Shown here: one piece after another, positions 22,701-34,700 of the stretch
Position numbering within the stretch: the first letter of the stretch is position 1
Layout: each line of letters opens with the position of its first letter
Source: Ligula intestinalis
Lineage: Eukaryota > Platyhelminthes > Cestoda > Diphyllobothriidea > Diphyllobothriidae
Assembly (NCBI GenBank): GCA_036362985.1
Contig: JAYGXS010000004.1
Location: 2,285,553 to 2,349,552, forward strand
Length of the DNA stretch: 64,000 bases
Direction of reading: 5' to 3'
Notes under the pieces: generated by a model
What the model was told of the DNA's origin: nothing
Database searches by the model: none
The model's input: the letters and a program-made list of their open reading frames with translations, nothing else
Position numbers and translations under genes: made by a program

Positions 22701-25700
22701 CGACTGAGGTGGTTTGGGCACGTTCTCCGTCATCCGCCTTACGAACTTTTGCTATATTGTCTCGATCCGTCGCCGCAGCCCACCCGGAGGCATCGAAGAG
22801 TTGGGTAACTCAAGGCTAGGCTCGACAACGTTCGTCAAGACATGGAAGCGGTTCTTGGACCTTTGGTCCCCGTTGCTGGAGAATAGCATGGGTAGAACTT
22901 TACTTGTACTTGTAACGGCATTCACCTCGGGCGGCTTGAGCTGGCATCAGTTTTGACGTTAAATGCATCACGAATCACAACTGTCCAGGCGCGTCAATCT
23001 TGCGCCTGTTCACAGGAGAGCGCCATCCATTCACGGTTCCACCGGCGTAGGCCGTAGACGCATGGGCTAAAAACGAACGACAGATCCTGCTTGACCGCTG
23101 CTGTCCAAGTTTTCAGCTGCCCGCCGCGACGTTTGTGCCAAATGGGGGGAGGCGTCGCCACAAGCAGGTCACGAATCAGCTCACCATCATCACGCCGGGA
23201 CGCATGCCCGAACCACCGAAGGCGTCTTTGAAACAGGAGTGGAGGGAGAGCGTCCAGGTGACAGCAGTGGCGAAGATTGGAGCAGCGAATTCGATCGAAG
23301 CGACGGTGACGAAGGATGCGGCGTATACAGTCATTGTCAAACACCTCAAGACGCCTCATGTCCTCAACACGCATAGGCCATGTCTCTCCGCCATATAGCA
23401 GGATAGATCGAACCTCTGCTGGGTAAACACGGGACTTTGTGCGTAGTGATATTTCCCTTCTATTCCATAGAGGAGTGCACGGACGGTAGAAGGCAGATCG
23501 GGCACGGTTGACGCGTGATACAACCTCGTCGACACCTTGACCCGTTTCCGTGACAAAAGAGCCCAAGTATCTGAGCGCGTCGACCACTTCGAGAGGAGCA
23601 TTGTCGAGAACAATAGGAGTGACAGAAGTAGGGGGCACACAGGAGAGCATGACTTGGGTCTTAGTCACGTTTAGGCGTAATCCGATGGATCGGGCACGCT
23701 CATTGACCTTGCCCAACGCCTGCTGAACTGCAATACAGTTGTCGCCAAAGAGGACGACGTCATCAGCATACGCCAGGTCAGTCACCCATTTCGAGTGATC
23801 AAACTGAACTCCCGGGAAGTCATCCAGTGCTTTGGTCATGATCCAGTCCACCGCATAGTTGGACAGGGTTGGTGAGAGGGCACAGGCTTGGGTGGAACTT
23901 TCGAGATCCGCTGCCGCCAGTCTTCATGTGTGGGAATGTACCGTCTGTGATATCATGAAGACCGATTTGGGGACACATTCGGTAGCCGAAGAGCCACAGG
24001 TCCCTTTCCTTTGTCGCGTGCCTGGCTTGCAGATCTGTATAAGAGTCGTCAGCTTTAACACGAATTAGCAGTTGACGTAAGCTGAACAACCTCCCCCGGT
24101 CTGCATCGTGAATCTATCATTGGCTTTTCAGACTGGTGTTCCGACTGGATTATTTTCGGTTCCCGACCGGCGGCAATGGACGATGGTCATGGGTGCGTTG
24201 TTTATGCTGAAACCGGCCGAATCAGTCGTTGGAGCAGGCAAGTCAAATTGGATTAATGCCGTGCCGATCCTTTATGTAAGTTAGCCTCCTTAAGTCTCAC
24301 TGAGGTGAACGAGTAATGGAACGAAGTGTACCGTAGACAACGAGCTCCGTCCTGTCTTTTTGCGTAATAAGAGGACTGTTCCACCCTTTAAAACCGTTTC
24401 CTCTCTAAAGAGCTGTATGGGTTTTGTTGGTAGCGTTTCAGCTAACGAACTTGAGGCATATTGCGTGCTGTGTATGTCTCAAATCCCACTAAATACCGAC
24501 CTCATGAGATAGGCTTTCGGGCAGAGGCGAATGCCCGATTTTGTCGGCAAGTATAGTTTATACGAGAGCTCAGTTAATATAAAGCAACGTGTCGGCTTTC
24601 AATTAATCTATCACTTAAATAGCAGATGCTTTACTTTGATTTTTAATGTTGATGTATGACCGGTAAGTCTGCTTCAAAGCGACTGGATCTTTCACGAACC
24701 TGTGCCTTCTAATTTGATGGGATGGATACATTTTCTTGGACGGGCCGTGTACTTTTCCCTTTCTCGAAAAAGTGTCGTCGTTTCTACCTGTTCCCAACTG
24801 CTATAAGGCGTTGCACAGGCTGCCCAGAAGCACGGGACTGTGTCCTGTCATGTGCCCTGTGAGCCTACCGGCAGACAACAGCTGGGGGAAGAATGTGCTT
24901 CGCTAACAGCCTATCAACCAGTTCACTGAATTAGGATCCTGACAGTCAGAGGCCTTACAATTAGACACGATGCACTTTCTTATAAAGCGACTATAAGAGG
25001 GTAACCATCAACCGCTCTAGTGCGATAATACGGACTTCCAGTTTTTGTGTAGTCTGACGCAGGACTGGTTTAACCTGGATGCCGAAAGGTAATTTCGGCT
25101 ACGATAAGGGAGACTGAAATGACCATCATGTTACCTAAACATCAGTATCATTATCAGCATATTTGAGGGATTGCCTTTGACTTCCCTGTATGCTAGCCGC
25201 TAAGCAGCTGTGGTTGGGGCTTGCGAGGGAGCCTCAACGCGCAACTGGACGAATCAGTTCTGTTAGACATCCTTGAGTGTGTGTATGTATGTATGTATGT
25301 ATATATAGTGGTGGACCAACTGCGCCGTCTGTAAGTGCGTTTGTTTGTGTTCTGACCAGTGGGTGTTCAGGGTTATGCTTGGCTGATGAAGGCTAATAAG
25401 CCCGAAACAGTTCTGTATCAAGTTACCCCCAAATGCTGTCATACCCCCCTTACTGCTATTATGACTTGGCCGGAATCGGCCTGGCAGGCGGTCGCCCGTT
25501 GGGGACCTCTGACCACCACATGAACTTTGTTTAGTTCGGAAGCCTATTCGATCGGTGTTCGCACATTTCTGAGTGAATATGCATATATATAATATATAGT
25601 GGCATAGACGCGTTCACAGATCTGTCAGAGGACACACTTCTCCCTCCATACTGCCATTGGAGCTCTCTTTCGAGCCTCCGCCGCGAGGCGGCTAGGATAT

Positions 25701-28700
25701 AGGCAGAAGGACATATACATTCCTGATCGAAACCGACAAGGGAATGAGCCTATGATGCAGTGGATATATTTTTTGACTTATAGCTAACAGGTCGTGCGGT
25801 CGAGCATCGGGAGCCGCCACACTAACATCGAGTATGACTGGGTGATGACGGCGAATAAACCAGAAATGGCCATTACAGTCACTCGGCAATACATTTCTGC
25901 CTATACCTTTATGCACTGCTTATAGGCTTTCCTGAATGGCTGAGAAACTCCTCAGTAGTGATTGAGCGTACCACGTTGTGGGTATAAGATGAATGCTGAG
26001 ATTTTTCGGCTGCATTTTGGCTTCGGCTAAAAGGTTGCAGCTCCAAAGCAACCTGCGAGTACTGTGGTTTGGTTCTGTACTCTGTATCGTTCCACGTTTC
26101 TGGTAAAGTCTCTGTCTCGTAAAATTTGCTGGCCCGTAAAAATTGTTCCTTCTCTGTGCTGACCACTGATTGCACTGTCTGTGAATACCCACCTGACAAC
26201 CTCCTTTTCCTCCCTCCAGACCATTTACACCCAGGACCTGGAAAAGGGCGACCGTCAAAAGGCAATGAAGCGTTTGAGGGTTCCCCCTCTTGCCAACACT
26301 GTAAGTCTGAGCCCGCGCTAATTTTTGTCCTTCTGTGTTGATTAAAGAGAGTACTTCCCGACTTTCTTTTTCCTTTGCGTCCTCTTTCCTCTCTCTCTCT
26401 CTCTCTCTCCCAGGTTCTTGCCTCGCTCCCATTTGGTTCTCATTTAATTTTCGAACCCATGTGGTTTTTAACGTTTATCATGGCTTCATTTAGCTCTCCT
26501 TCCGAATACGTAGACTGGGGGTAACTGCAGAATGCACCAGCGCTCGCAGACTGTGCGGTACCTCATAAACTACCGCTTCCGCTCAGAGCAGTCAGCTGGA
26601 TTAGATTTGCAAGCTTGCCACACTTGGCACTGGATCCTGCATTAATTTTTTGTATGGCGTACTTATCTGGCAGTCTGAAATTGCGCGTCTCTTCGGCCTA
26701 GCTTTAACCCCGATATCAACTTTCAGGGGACGTAAGTTCTGAGACCATATGTCTCCGTGCATGGGTGTTTTTGCTTGCAGCTGTTAAAACCGCAGCTACC
26801 ATAAACTGAATCGTAAAAGTCTGTGGGCAGCGTATACACTTTGAGCATGCTTGCTTCAGGATTATTTGCCGAAGGGTGACGAAGACAAGGAGGCCTGCGA
26901 ATATGACCGAGATTGGACTCCTAAAGGAGTAAAATTTCGACAGACCACCAATCTCGGGCAAGTTGGTGCATACTATAGCAGGCTTCTCTGCAAAAGGCTG
27001 CCCTTAAGTTAAGTGATTAGAATCGGTAACTGTCACGCTACAAATCCATCGCAGAGACCGTTGAGCCTGCCTAGTGAACATCAGTAAGGCGATTTGGGCA
27101 TGTTTTTTTGGCAAGTTGCCCTCGCATGCAGTTTTTATAATTAACACCCCCCGAACAAGGCGCTTCCATAACTTTGACGGGATTCGTTAAAAAAAACAAC
27201 GCTTCGTTCAAAGTCGCTGGTAACACACGAGTCTGGGACCTAAATATTGCTCGGGTCATAACCTGAATTGCGGACAGCGATTAGAAAGCGCTGTTTGCAA
27301 TTGGGGCAGAGTTTTTGGCCTGAAAGTTAACGCGAACATTTGTGTCGAATTCAGCAATCTTTGATGAACATGCAACTTAAGGTGCTCAATCCACCAACTT
27401 AAAGTAGATAAGAAATCAAAAAGAGGTAAACGCGATCGCTGTCATAAGCAGTTTATTGGCTTTAAGTTGCAGATTTCCTTGCGAACCCCTCTTTAGAGAC
27501 CGTAGCAGAAAATAGCAAGTATTTCGCACGCAGGTAGTTGCAGTTTTTATAGGATGTAGTCACTATGCTACTGCATATCTATGACAAATAGCGATTTCCC
27601 CTTCCTCGAGGATAGTGCCCTTCCTGTGCGCTAATTGCTTGAGGTCCAGCGTGTTGGTTGTAACCTGCTGGAATTCTATCACTAGTAGGAAGGAAAGTAG
27701 CCCTTGGTGGATCCGGAACTCCGCCGGGTGGGCCTCAATCCCGGCGACGAGGAGGAGGAGGAGTCGGAGCAGCATAGTTAAGAGTAGCTGCTCTGCCATA
27801 AAAATAAACAGATGGAAAGGAGAAGAAATGGATCCACCCTAGGGAGGTTTGGTGTAGCAGACCTTGGCCGCCCTGAGGGCGGGTGGGAACGTGGTCGAAG
27901 ACGCGTCTGCTGTGATTCCCTCCATCACTAGTGCTGGCTTCCAGCGGCCATCTGGTTTATCGACAGTGGCTTTAGAAGATGTATTACCCAGTGCGCTCGC
28001 CAAGTAGCGAATGGCGCTGATCAAATTGAGTCTCAGCTGGGAATATGGGTTAGGCAGGTCATTGTAGACTGGGGGCTCGCAAACCCCGACGCAACCAAAT
28101 CGCAGTTCATACGACTGTCACCTCTCCCAAGGATTTTGGCCTTATAGAATTTGAATATGCGTGTGGAGAAGCCTTTCAGTCTGTCTGACATAGTTTTCGT
28201 GTCCACAACTGCACCAAATCTAACAGATAACTCCTGATATGTCTTGCCGTGGCAGTGAGTTTTATAATCTGACGCCTAAGGGTTTCCTTCAGATTATATA
28301 CGATTCCAAGTGCAAGTGATGCAAGAAGGCAGCCAGTGGCCTCCGATGTGTTTTTAAAGTACTGAATGGCTCACCCAAATTTTGGGATCGGTGCGACTTT
28401 TTCGTTCATCTCATTCACACATGCACCGGTTGATGCAGTTGTGTGGGTAGCCACATTTCCTGAACACCCGTCTCCCGGTTCATTGCAGTGCTTCTCAACA
28501 CGCCAATAAAGCGCTCTTACGTGACTGCCCTTATGATTAATTGGGTGGTTGCTGTTGAAGTTCAGCACTTGCATTGTATTTTATCGCCTTCCTAACCCCG
28601 AACCATGATTCCGGCGATTGAGGTGCCTGCTTCTTCTTTACGTATGCCCCCACCTGGGATGCAATAACTGACCTCAATTTGTTTGAGAATTTACGGTCAC

Positions 28701-31700
28701 TGTGCCCGTGTCTGGTCGTTTTTATATTGTCTTGTATGGTGAGCGAGGAAGAAGAGGGGACGATTGGCCCCCAAGTCTGCGGGGGAATCCGTGCTTTGTG
28801 ACAGCTGAATAATTATTGGTACGTCCGCTAAATCCACAGTCAACCTCCCTTGCAAGGTGTCTTACCATCTAGACGGGCAGACGGGTCTTCCAGATGGTCG
28901 CCTTACAGTGAACTAGTCAATATGCGACATTACAAAATAAAAAAGTTGTTAGCTTTTTAATGAAGTGTATCCCAGCCCAAATATATTCTCCTCCGGCCTA
29001 TACAAGTTTGGCAGTAAGGCTAGTTCAAGTTCTTACTGAGCTAAAGCGTACCGCGCAGGCTCTGAGGATAAGCCTCGAGAGCCTGTCAAACCCCCACACA
29101 GGCTGCGCACATCCATACCTGCTCTGGTGTTTTCAGTATCACTCTGAGGGTCAAAGTTCTCTTCGCAGTTCTCGTTCGGCAGAATAATGTTTTTTTCGTT
29201 TTCTTCCACACATACGCACATGCTGACGTGGTGACACAAGTGTTGTTCTTTGAACTGTATCCGCCTCTGTCGCCAGTGGCTGTTATCGCAAAAACGACCT
29301 TTTTGTGAAGGTCGTTTTAAACGTCATTTGTGTTTTTTTTACTAACATAGACGCGAAGCTTTTTCCTTTCAAAGTACGAAAGTGGAAGGGGTGAGATCAG
29401 CAGGTTGAGGAGGGACTGGTAAACTCATTCAGTCAGTGTGCTGTGAATACGGATTTGTATCTCGAATGCCCTAAATAGCCAGATTATTACCGCCGACAGA
29501 CTGATGTTGAGGATTGATGTTGTTGCGTAACGATGTTGCAATGATTGTCAGATATAGATTGCTTTATTCCCGAGCCTGTTTTGGCGGTAGCTGATGTCAT
29601 TCCGTGCAGTGCAGTTTGCTTCGCTACAGTCTTCGCTCGCATTCAGAAGGCGGCACTGTGCCGAGTTTATGAAATACTACTACTACTACTACTACTAATA
29701 CTACTACTAGTACTGCCGCCGCCAACACCATAACCAGCGGGAACTCTGGACTTTCATCGGGCTTTATTAAGCGAGCTTACGACGTAGTCCCTTGTTTTAA
29801 TCATTAGCAGGTTCTTCTATCAGACTGTTGAGATGGTGGACTCACAATGTCATGCAACAGGTCTATTTCAGCGTGTTCGGGTAGCTGATCTCCCAATCTC
29901 GTGTCGGTTGCTGTGACTACTTAAACAGATCTTACCTAGAATTATCCATTTGCTGCCAATAAAAGTCCTTCACTAGGAACGAAACAAGAACGTCGCCCTG
30001 GCTCGCCCTTCGAAGCAGAAGTAAAGGCCTAGTGATCATTTATAGGGGGTGGCGATCATTTTTTCCATTGCCCAGTCAGCACGGTTCGGCGCTATTCGCG
30101 TTCTGGCAGAAATGCACACTGATCAATTCAGACAATCGGCTGGTGACCACAGACACACAGTCGAGGGTTCGAGCCTCGGGCGGTGCATCGCTTTGGTTAA
30201 CTAGCTGATGACGACTAATGAGTCAGAAATGGTCATTCCGATCTCCCTCGTCTTGGTCGGCAATTTTCATGTGCTTCAACTACTGACCTCTGTTCGGTTG
30301 CTGGCAGGGCAGAGCGAAACTATTGAGTTCCGTTAGTGATCAGTGAATTTCATCAACACGTATACTTATATTAGACAGATAAGTGAATGCAGTACTGCCA
30401 CAATTTACGCCAAGTCCATGTAGATTGGAGCCAAATAGGGCAAAGTAGATGACTGAGTCAGTTTTTTGTTTGTTTGACGATGATCATAGGTGTCTACCTT
30501 TTGCTTCTCAGCATCAGCTGGTTAGCTTTGGTCCTGGTAACTGCAGATCTTGCATGCTGCTACAGCCGTTATCAGTAGACTGTACTGCGGTGATTTGTGA
30601 TGATTAGTCTTGTCCCCCATTGGCACAATCTCATTTATTCTCATCGGGGACAGCTTTTCTCTTAAAATGCTCCGACCACCATTCGGCCAATCGTTTAGTC
30701 TTGTAGAGGCGACTTTGGGCGTTATTGTCGAGTGCCCTTCCAACTTGGTTTTGCCTTATAAAATCTACTTTTAGTAATTAATTTCAATAGCCTGTGCAGT
30801 GCTGCTCTCCTTCTGATCGAACTGTCTAATAGTACATCCTTCTACACTCGTTAGGCTTCGCCGAATTCCATCTTCAGGGTCGGTTTATTTGTTGGAATCT
30901 TCCTGGTGGAAATCATCGTGGCTGCTATTTCAGGTAATTTTTTTCTGAACTTCCCTCTTATTTACGCTCTTCTTAAAACTAAGTAGCCATTTTTTATTTT
31001 CTGCTCTCTATTCGCATGAAAATTTCTTGAGTAAACAGTAGTCGCCAATGACCATGAAACGTTCATAATGAAATTTGGCCTGGTACGTTAGCATATATTT
31101 AGTAGCACCATTTCGATTCATTCAGTTTATTGAATGCTGCGAAAGCCTTTTACTTAGTTAAATAGGTATGGAAAATATCCCTTCCAGAACAAGAAAAGTT
31201 TATCCAAAATTGTTCAGATTGAAGCGAAGCTAAGTTAAAGAGGCCAAATTTTCTTGCAGTAACATTGACGGTTTGTATTTCAAAATTATGTTTAGCTATT
31301 CTGTGACGTTTTTATTTCACAAAATGCAATAACAGACGTGTATTTGTTTGAATGCGCCAATGAACCTCGAATGTCCTTCAATAAAAACCAAATGTCTAAC
31401 ATGTTCTCGCGAATTTAAGACAAATAAGCCCTTATTGGATGTAAGTCGTGAAAAAGCATAGTTTTTGTATATTTTACGTTCCCCATTTGCTTTATTTAGA
31501 AACGGAAGCGATGGAAGAAAAATAAGTAGTTCAAAAAATGGCAATGTATACGGCCAGTTTTTTTTAATTCGTCAGTTTATAACTGAATGTGGAATTAACT
31601 TTCTCATGCTGAAGGTATTCATTATAAAGAGAAACGAAAGTTCTTTCATCTCCAGTCAAATTGAATCGTTTATCTTCAGGAAACTTAAATAAATAATTAA

Positions 31701-34700
31701 ATTCTCAAAATTATATAATTTCATCGTGACATTACGTTGGAAAAGTTAATATACGCAGAAGTTTGTCAGCCGAATATCTAATTGAAGCAATTTTTTAAGA
31801 GGTAACCTTTTATGGAAAGTTTTTTATTAATCTTAGGAATAGTAGTTTCACAACTCCAGTGCGGACAAGATTTACACTCGACAGTGTGTTTTGCTGTTTT
31901 GAGGCATTTCTGTATATCAAAAACTTTGCCATCTTCATTAAAACTAATGTCGGAAATCACTTTATTTCGGTAAATGCTCTTTATATCTATCTTATTTAAA
32001 AGGTTTTGGTGTAGACGTCGAACAAATGCAGAATTTATAAATATATCCTAGAAGACAGTACAAACAAGGAAAATTATGACACATTTTTTTGATGACATTC
32101 AGTAAATACTTATCCAGTAAGACTACAGTTAACAGAATATCTTGACTAAAGAAAAGTTGAGAAGTCAGCTTGGCGAACATATGTTTTCAGCAAATCATCA
32201 TCAGGCCACAACATTTGCAGGGTACTTTAAGCTGTACAGATAGACAGGCTCTTTGTCTGACAAAGAGCTCAAAAGACTGAGACCTGTAGGTAGAAAGATA
32301 CCCAGAATGTATGGTCTTCCCAAAATCCACCGTTGCGTCCTATCTTGGATATGAGAAACTCCCCTTATCATACCATTGCCAAATGGTTGGTAGAAAAGAT
32401 GAAACACTTGCAAGTGATCTATATCCCCAAAGCTTTAAAGACACGTTTGAGTTCGTTGAAGCTATAAAGAACATGAAAGTTGGTGAAATTAAGACGCCCT
32501 CCTTGGATGTATCATCGCTATTTACCAACGTACCCGTGGTAGAAACGATAGACTATCTGCGTGACGTCATTTGGGACACGAACTACCAGATAGGTATGCC
32601 CGTGGAAACCCTGAAAGAGCTACTAACACGATGCACACGAAATGTGCAATTTCTGTGCAATGGTCGGCTTTACAGACAGATAGATGGTGTGGCGATGGGA
32701 CCACCACTTGGCCCGTTTCTCTCAAATGTCTTTATGGGCAAGATCGAGAAAACGAGTCTAAAGGACACCACATATGATCTTGCGTTCTACAGTCGATATG
32801 TGGACGATATCTACTGTATAACAGGCCATAACGTTGACACTGATGCTCTGGTCACGAAGTTTAACAACGCGTATCCGTCTCTCAAATTTACTACAGAGAT
32901 GACGAAAGACGATGAAATTGCGTTTCTTGATGTCCTTCTGCGAAGGCAAGATGATGGATTCATCCTGCGTAGGGTCTTCCGAAAGAAAACTTAGACGGGA
33001 CAATGCACCAACTTTCATAGTTTTGTCCCTCTAGATATAAAACGAAATCTAGTCCAGGGGTTAGCAGCTAAAGTACGACAGATTCGCTCTCCCGAAACTG
33101 TTGAAGCAGAACTCTAACAGCTGCAGCAGACATTTCTTGAAAATGGATACCCGGAGAGGTTCATCCTTAGGAATATTGGCGAGCGAGCCAAAAAGCCTGA
33201 TACCTTAACAGCAGAAAAATAAGACGTTTTCATAAGACTGCCTTTCTCAGGCGATGCAGCAAGCGAGCTGGTCAGACGGCGTCTAAGAACCGCAATCGCT
33301 AGCGCTTTCCCCGCGGCGAACTTACGGGTGTTCTTCACAAACTCTCCCCTCCTACGATTAGGAGGAAAAGACCGACTCCCGTTGAAGGCCACATCCATGT
33401 GTATTTACTCTTTCGCTTGCTCCTGTGGAGTTCTTTTGAGTACTTAATATGCCTGATGCAGTTCATTATTATTTCTAAATCTTCCTAAATGCATTCACAT
33501 TGGAATTCGAGTTATGATCAAGCTGATACAAAGTTATGAAAATTGCATAGTCTGTGGCGACTACTGTACATCGGTTGGGCAGTTGCGCCCAGTACAACCC
33601 TCGCTGCTTATTTGAACTACACACGATGCTAGATGAGTCGTCATGCTTTTGGCGATTGCAGTGTTTGGTCCTTATGCATTATTTGTGATCTCCCGGTTTT
33701 ATGTGATTTGTGTGTCTAATTTTATTAGCGATGGATGGCGGGCGTTTTTGTTGAGCATTTTGGAACAACACCGGATCAGGTGGGGATGGGAGATAGAGTG
33801 AGGTAGATACTGTGCAAGTCTTCTCTCACTATAATCCAGCGGAAGAAGATGCGATCACTGGAACTCGCACTCTATCAGAAATCCACAAATGAAAAGAAAA
33901 GGCCGTTCACCTACCCGTCCTAGCTCTTGTGTTATCAGTTGGGATGCAATCGAGGTGACACAGAATCGACAAAGTACTGTCTATCCTGCAACAGTAGGCT
34001 CAGAATGAATGTAATACCAATCAGCTTGCGCCCGATCCCACCTCCGGTCGTCACGAAGAACGGGTTTGGGCATGTCTATATTCCCACTAGTAAACATGTG
34101 CGCGCTTCCCCTGGAGTGCCGACTGCAGGCTGCCGACAACATCTCTCCATTGGCTGTGGTCACAGATTTATCGGTAGATCTAATTGGTCTACGTACGCGA
34201 GAAGTTACCCAGCCCTTCTAGCACTTTCTCTTAAAGTGTATTGGAAGAATGTTAGCCAACCTAAACGGGATGCTATAAATGCCCGCAGCTCTTTATTGAG
34301 AATGCTCTGCTGGTTTTGAATATCATTCCTCTTGGTCGATTGTATTATACTTCTTCGCTTCCGCGTTGGTGTCAGTCAAGCACGCATACGGTTCGTCATG
34401 AGTCTGCAAATTAATGCACGCGTGATTTGCCGTTAGCTGGTTAGTAGTTCTTGTTGGGTCAGGGGTTTCCGCCGGAGTCCAAACTGGGTGCAGTTGGGAG
34501 ACGGGGAGAAGCCGCGACCTCGGCCGGCTTGAGCCAAAGGTCCTCGGGGGTGAGTTGAGTGCCTGGCCGGGAACTGCAGGCGAAGAGATGACGGCAGTCA
34601 TGCGGCGAGACGCCACAGTCAGGTATGGACGGGTTGAGCCGGTGTTGCTACTGGCGAAGGGGCATGCAGTAGCCACTGCGTAGCTGCACCAGGGTACAGC

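Larger units (their letters stand above)
28585..30135. other. XPR1 intron 6, second part
   Basis: Contains a 9-bp perfect hairpin at 29291-29318 and the (ACT)n run at 29674-29715. Nothing else recognised. Confidence 0.45.

Noticed and set aside
23135..23398. Plus-strand coding frame
   Set aside because: Antisense shadow of the RTE-like RT frame.
32187..32216. Hammerhead core on the minus strand (CTGATGATGATTTGCTGAAA)
   Set aside because: Boxes are present but the intervening nine bases cannot form stem II.
33927..34319. 130-codon frame as a gene
   Set aside because: No recognisable domain, no splice or start context, inside an intron next to LINE debris.
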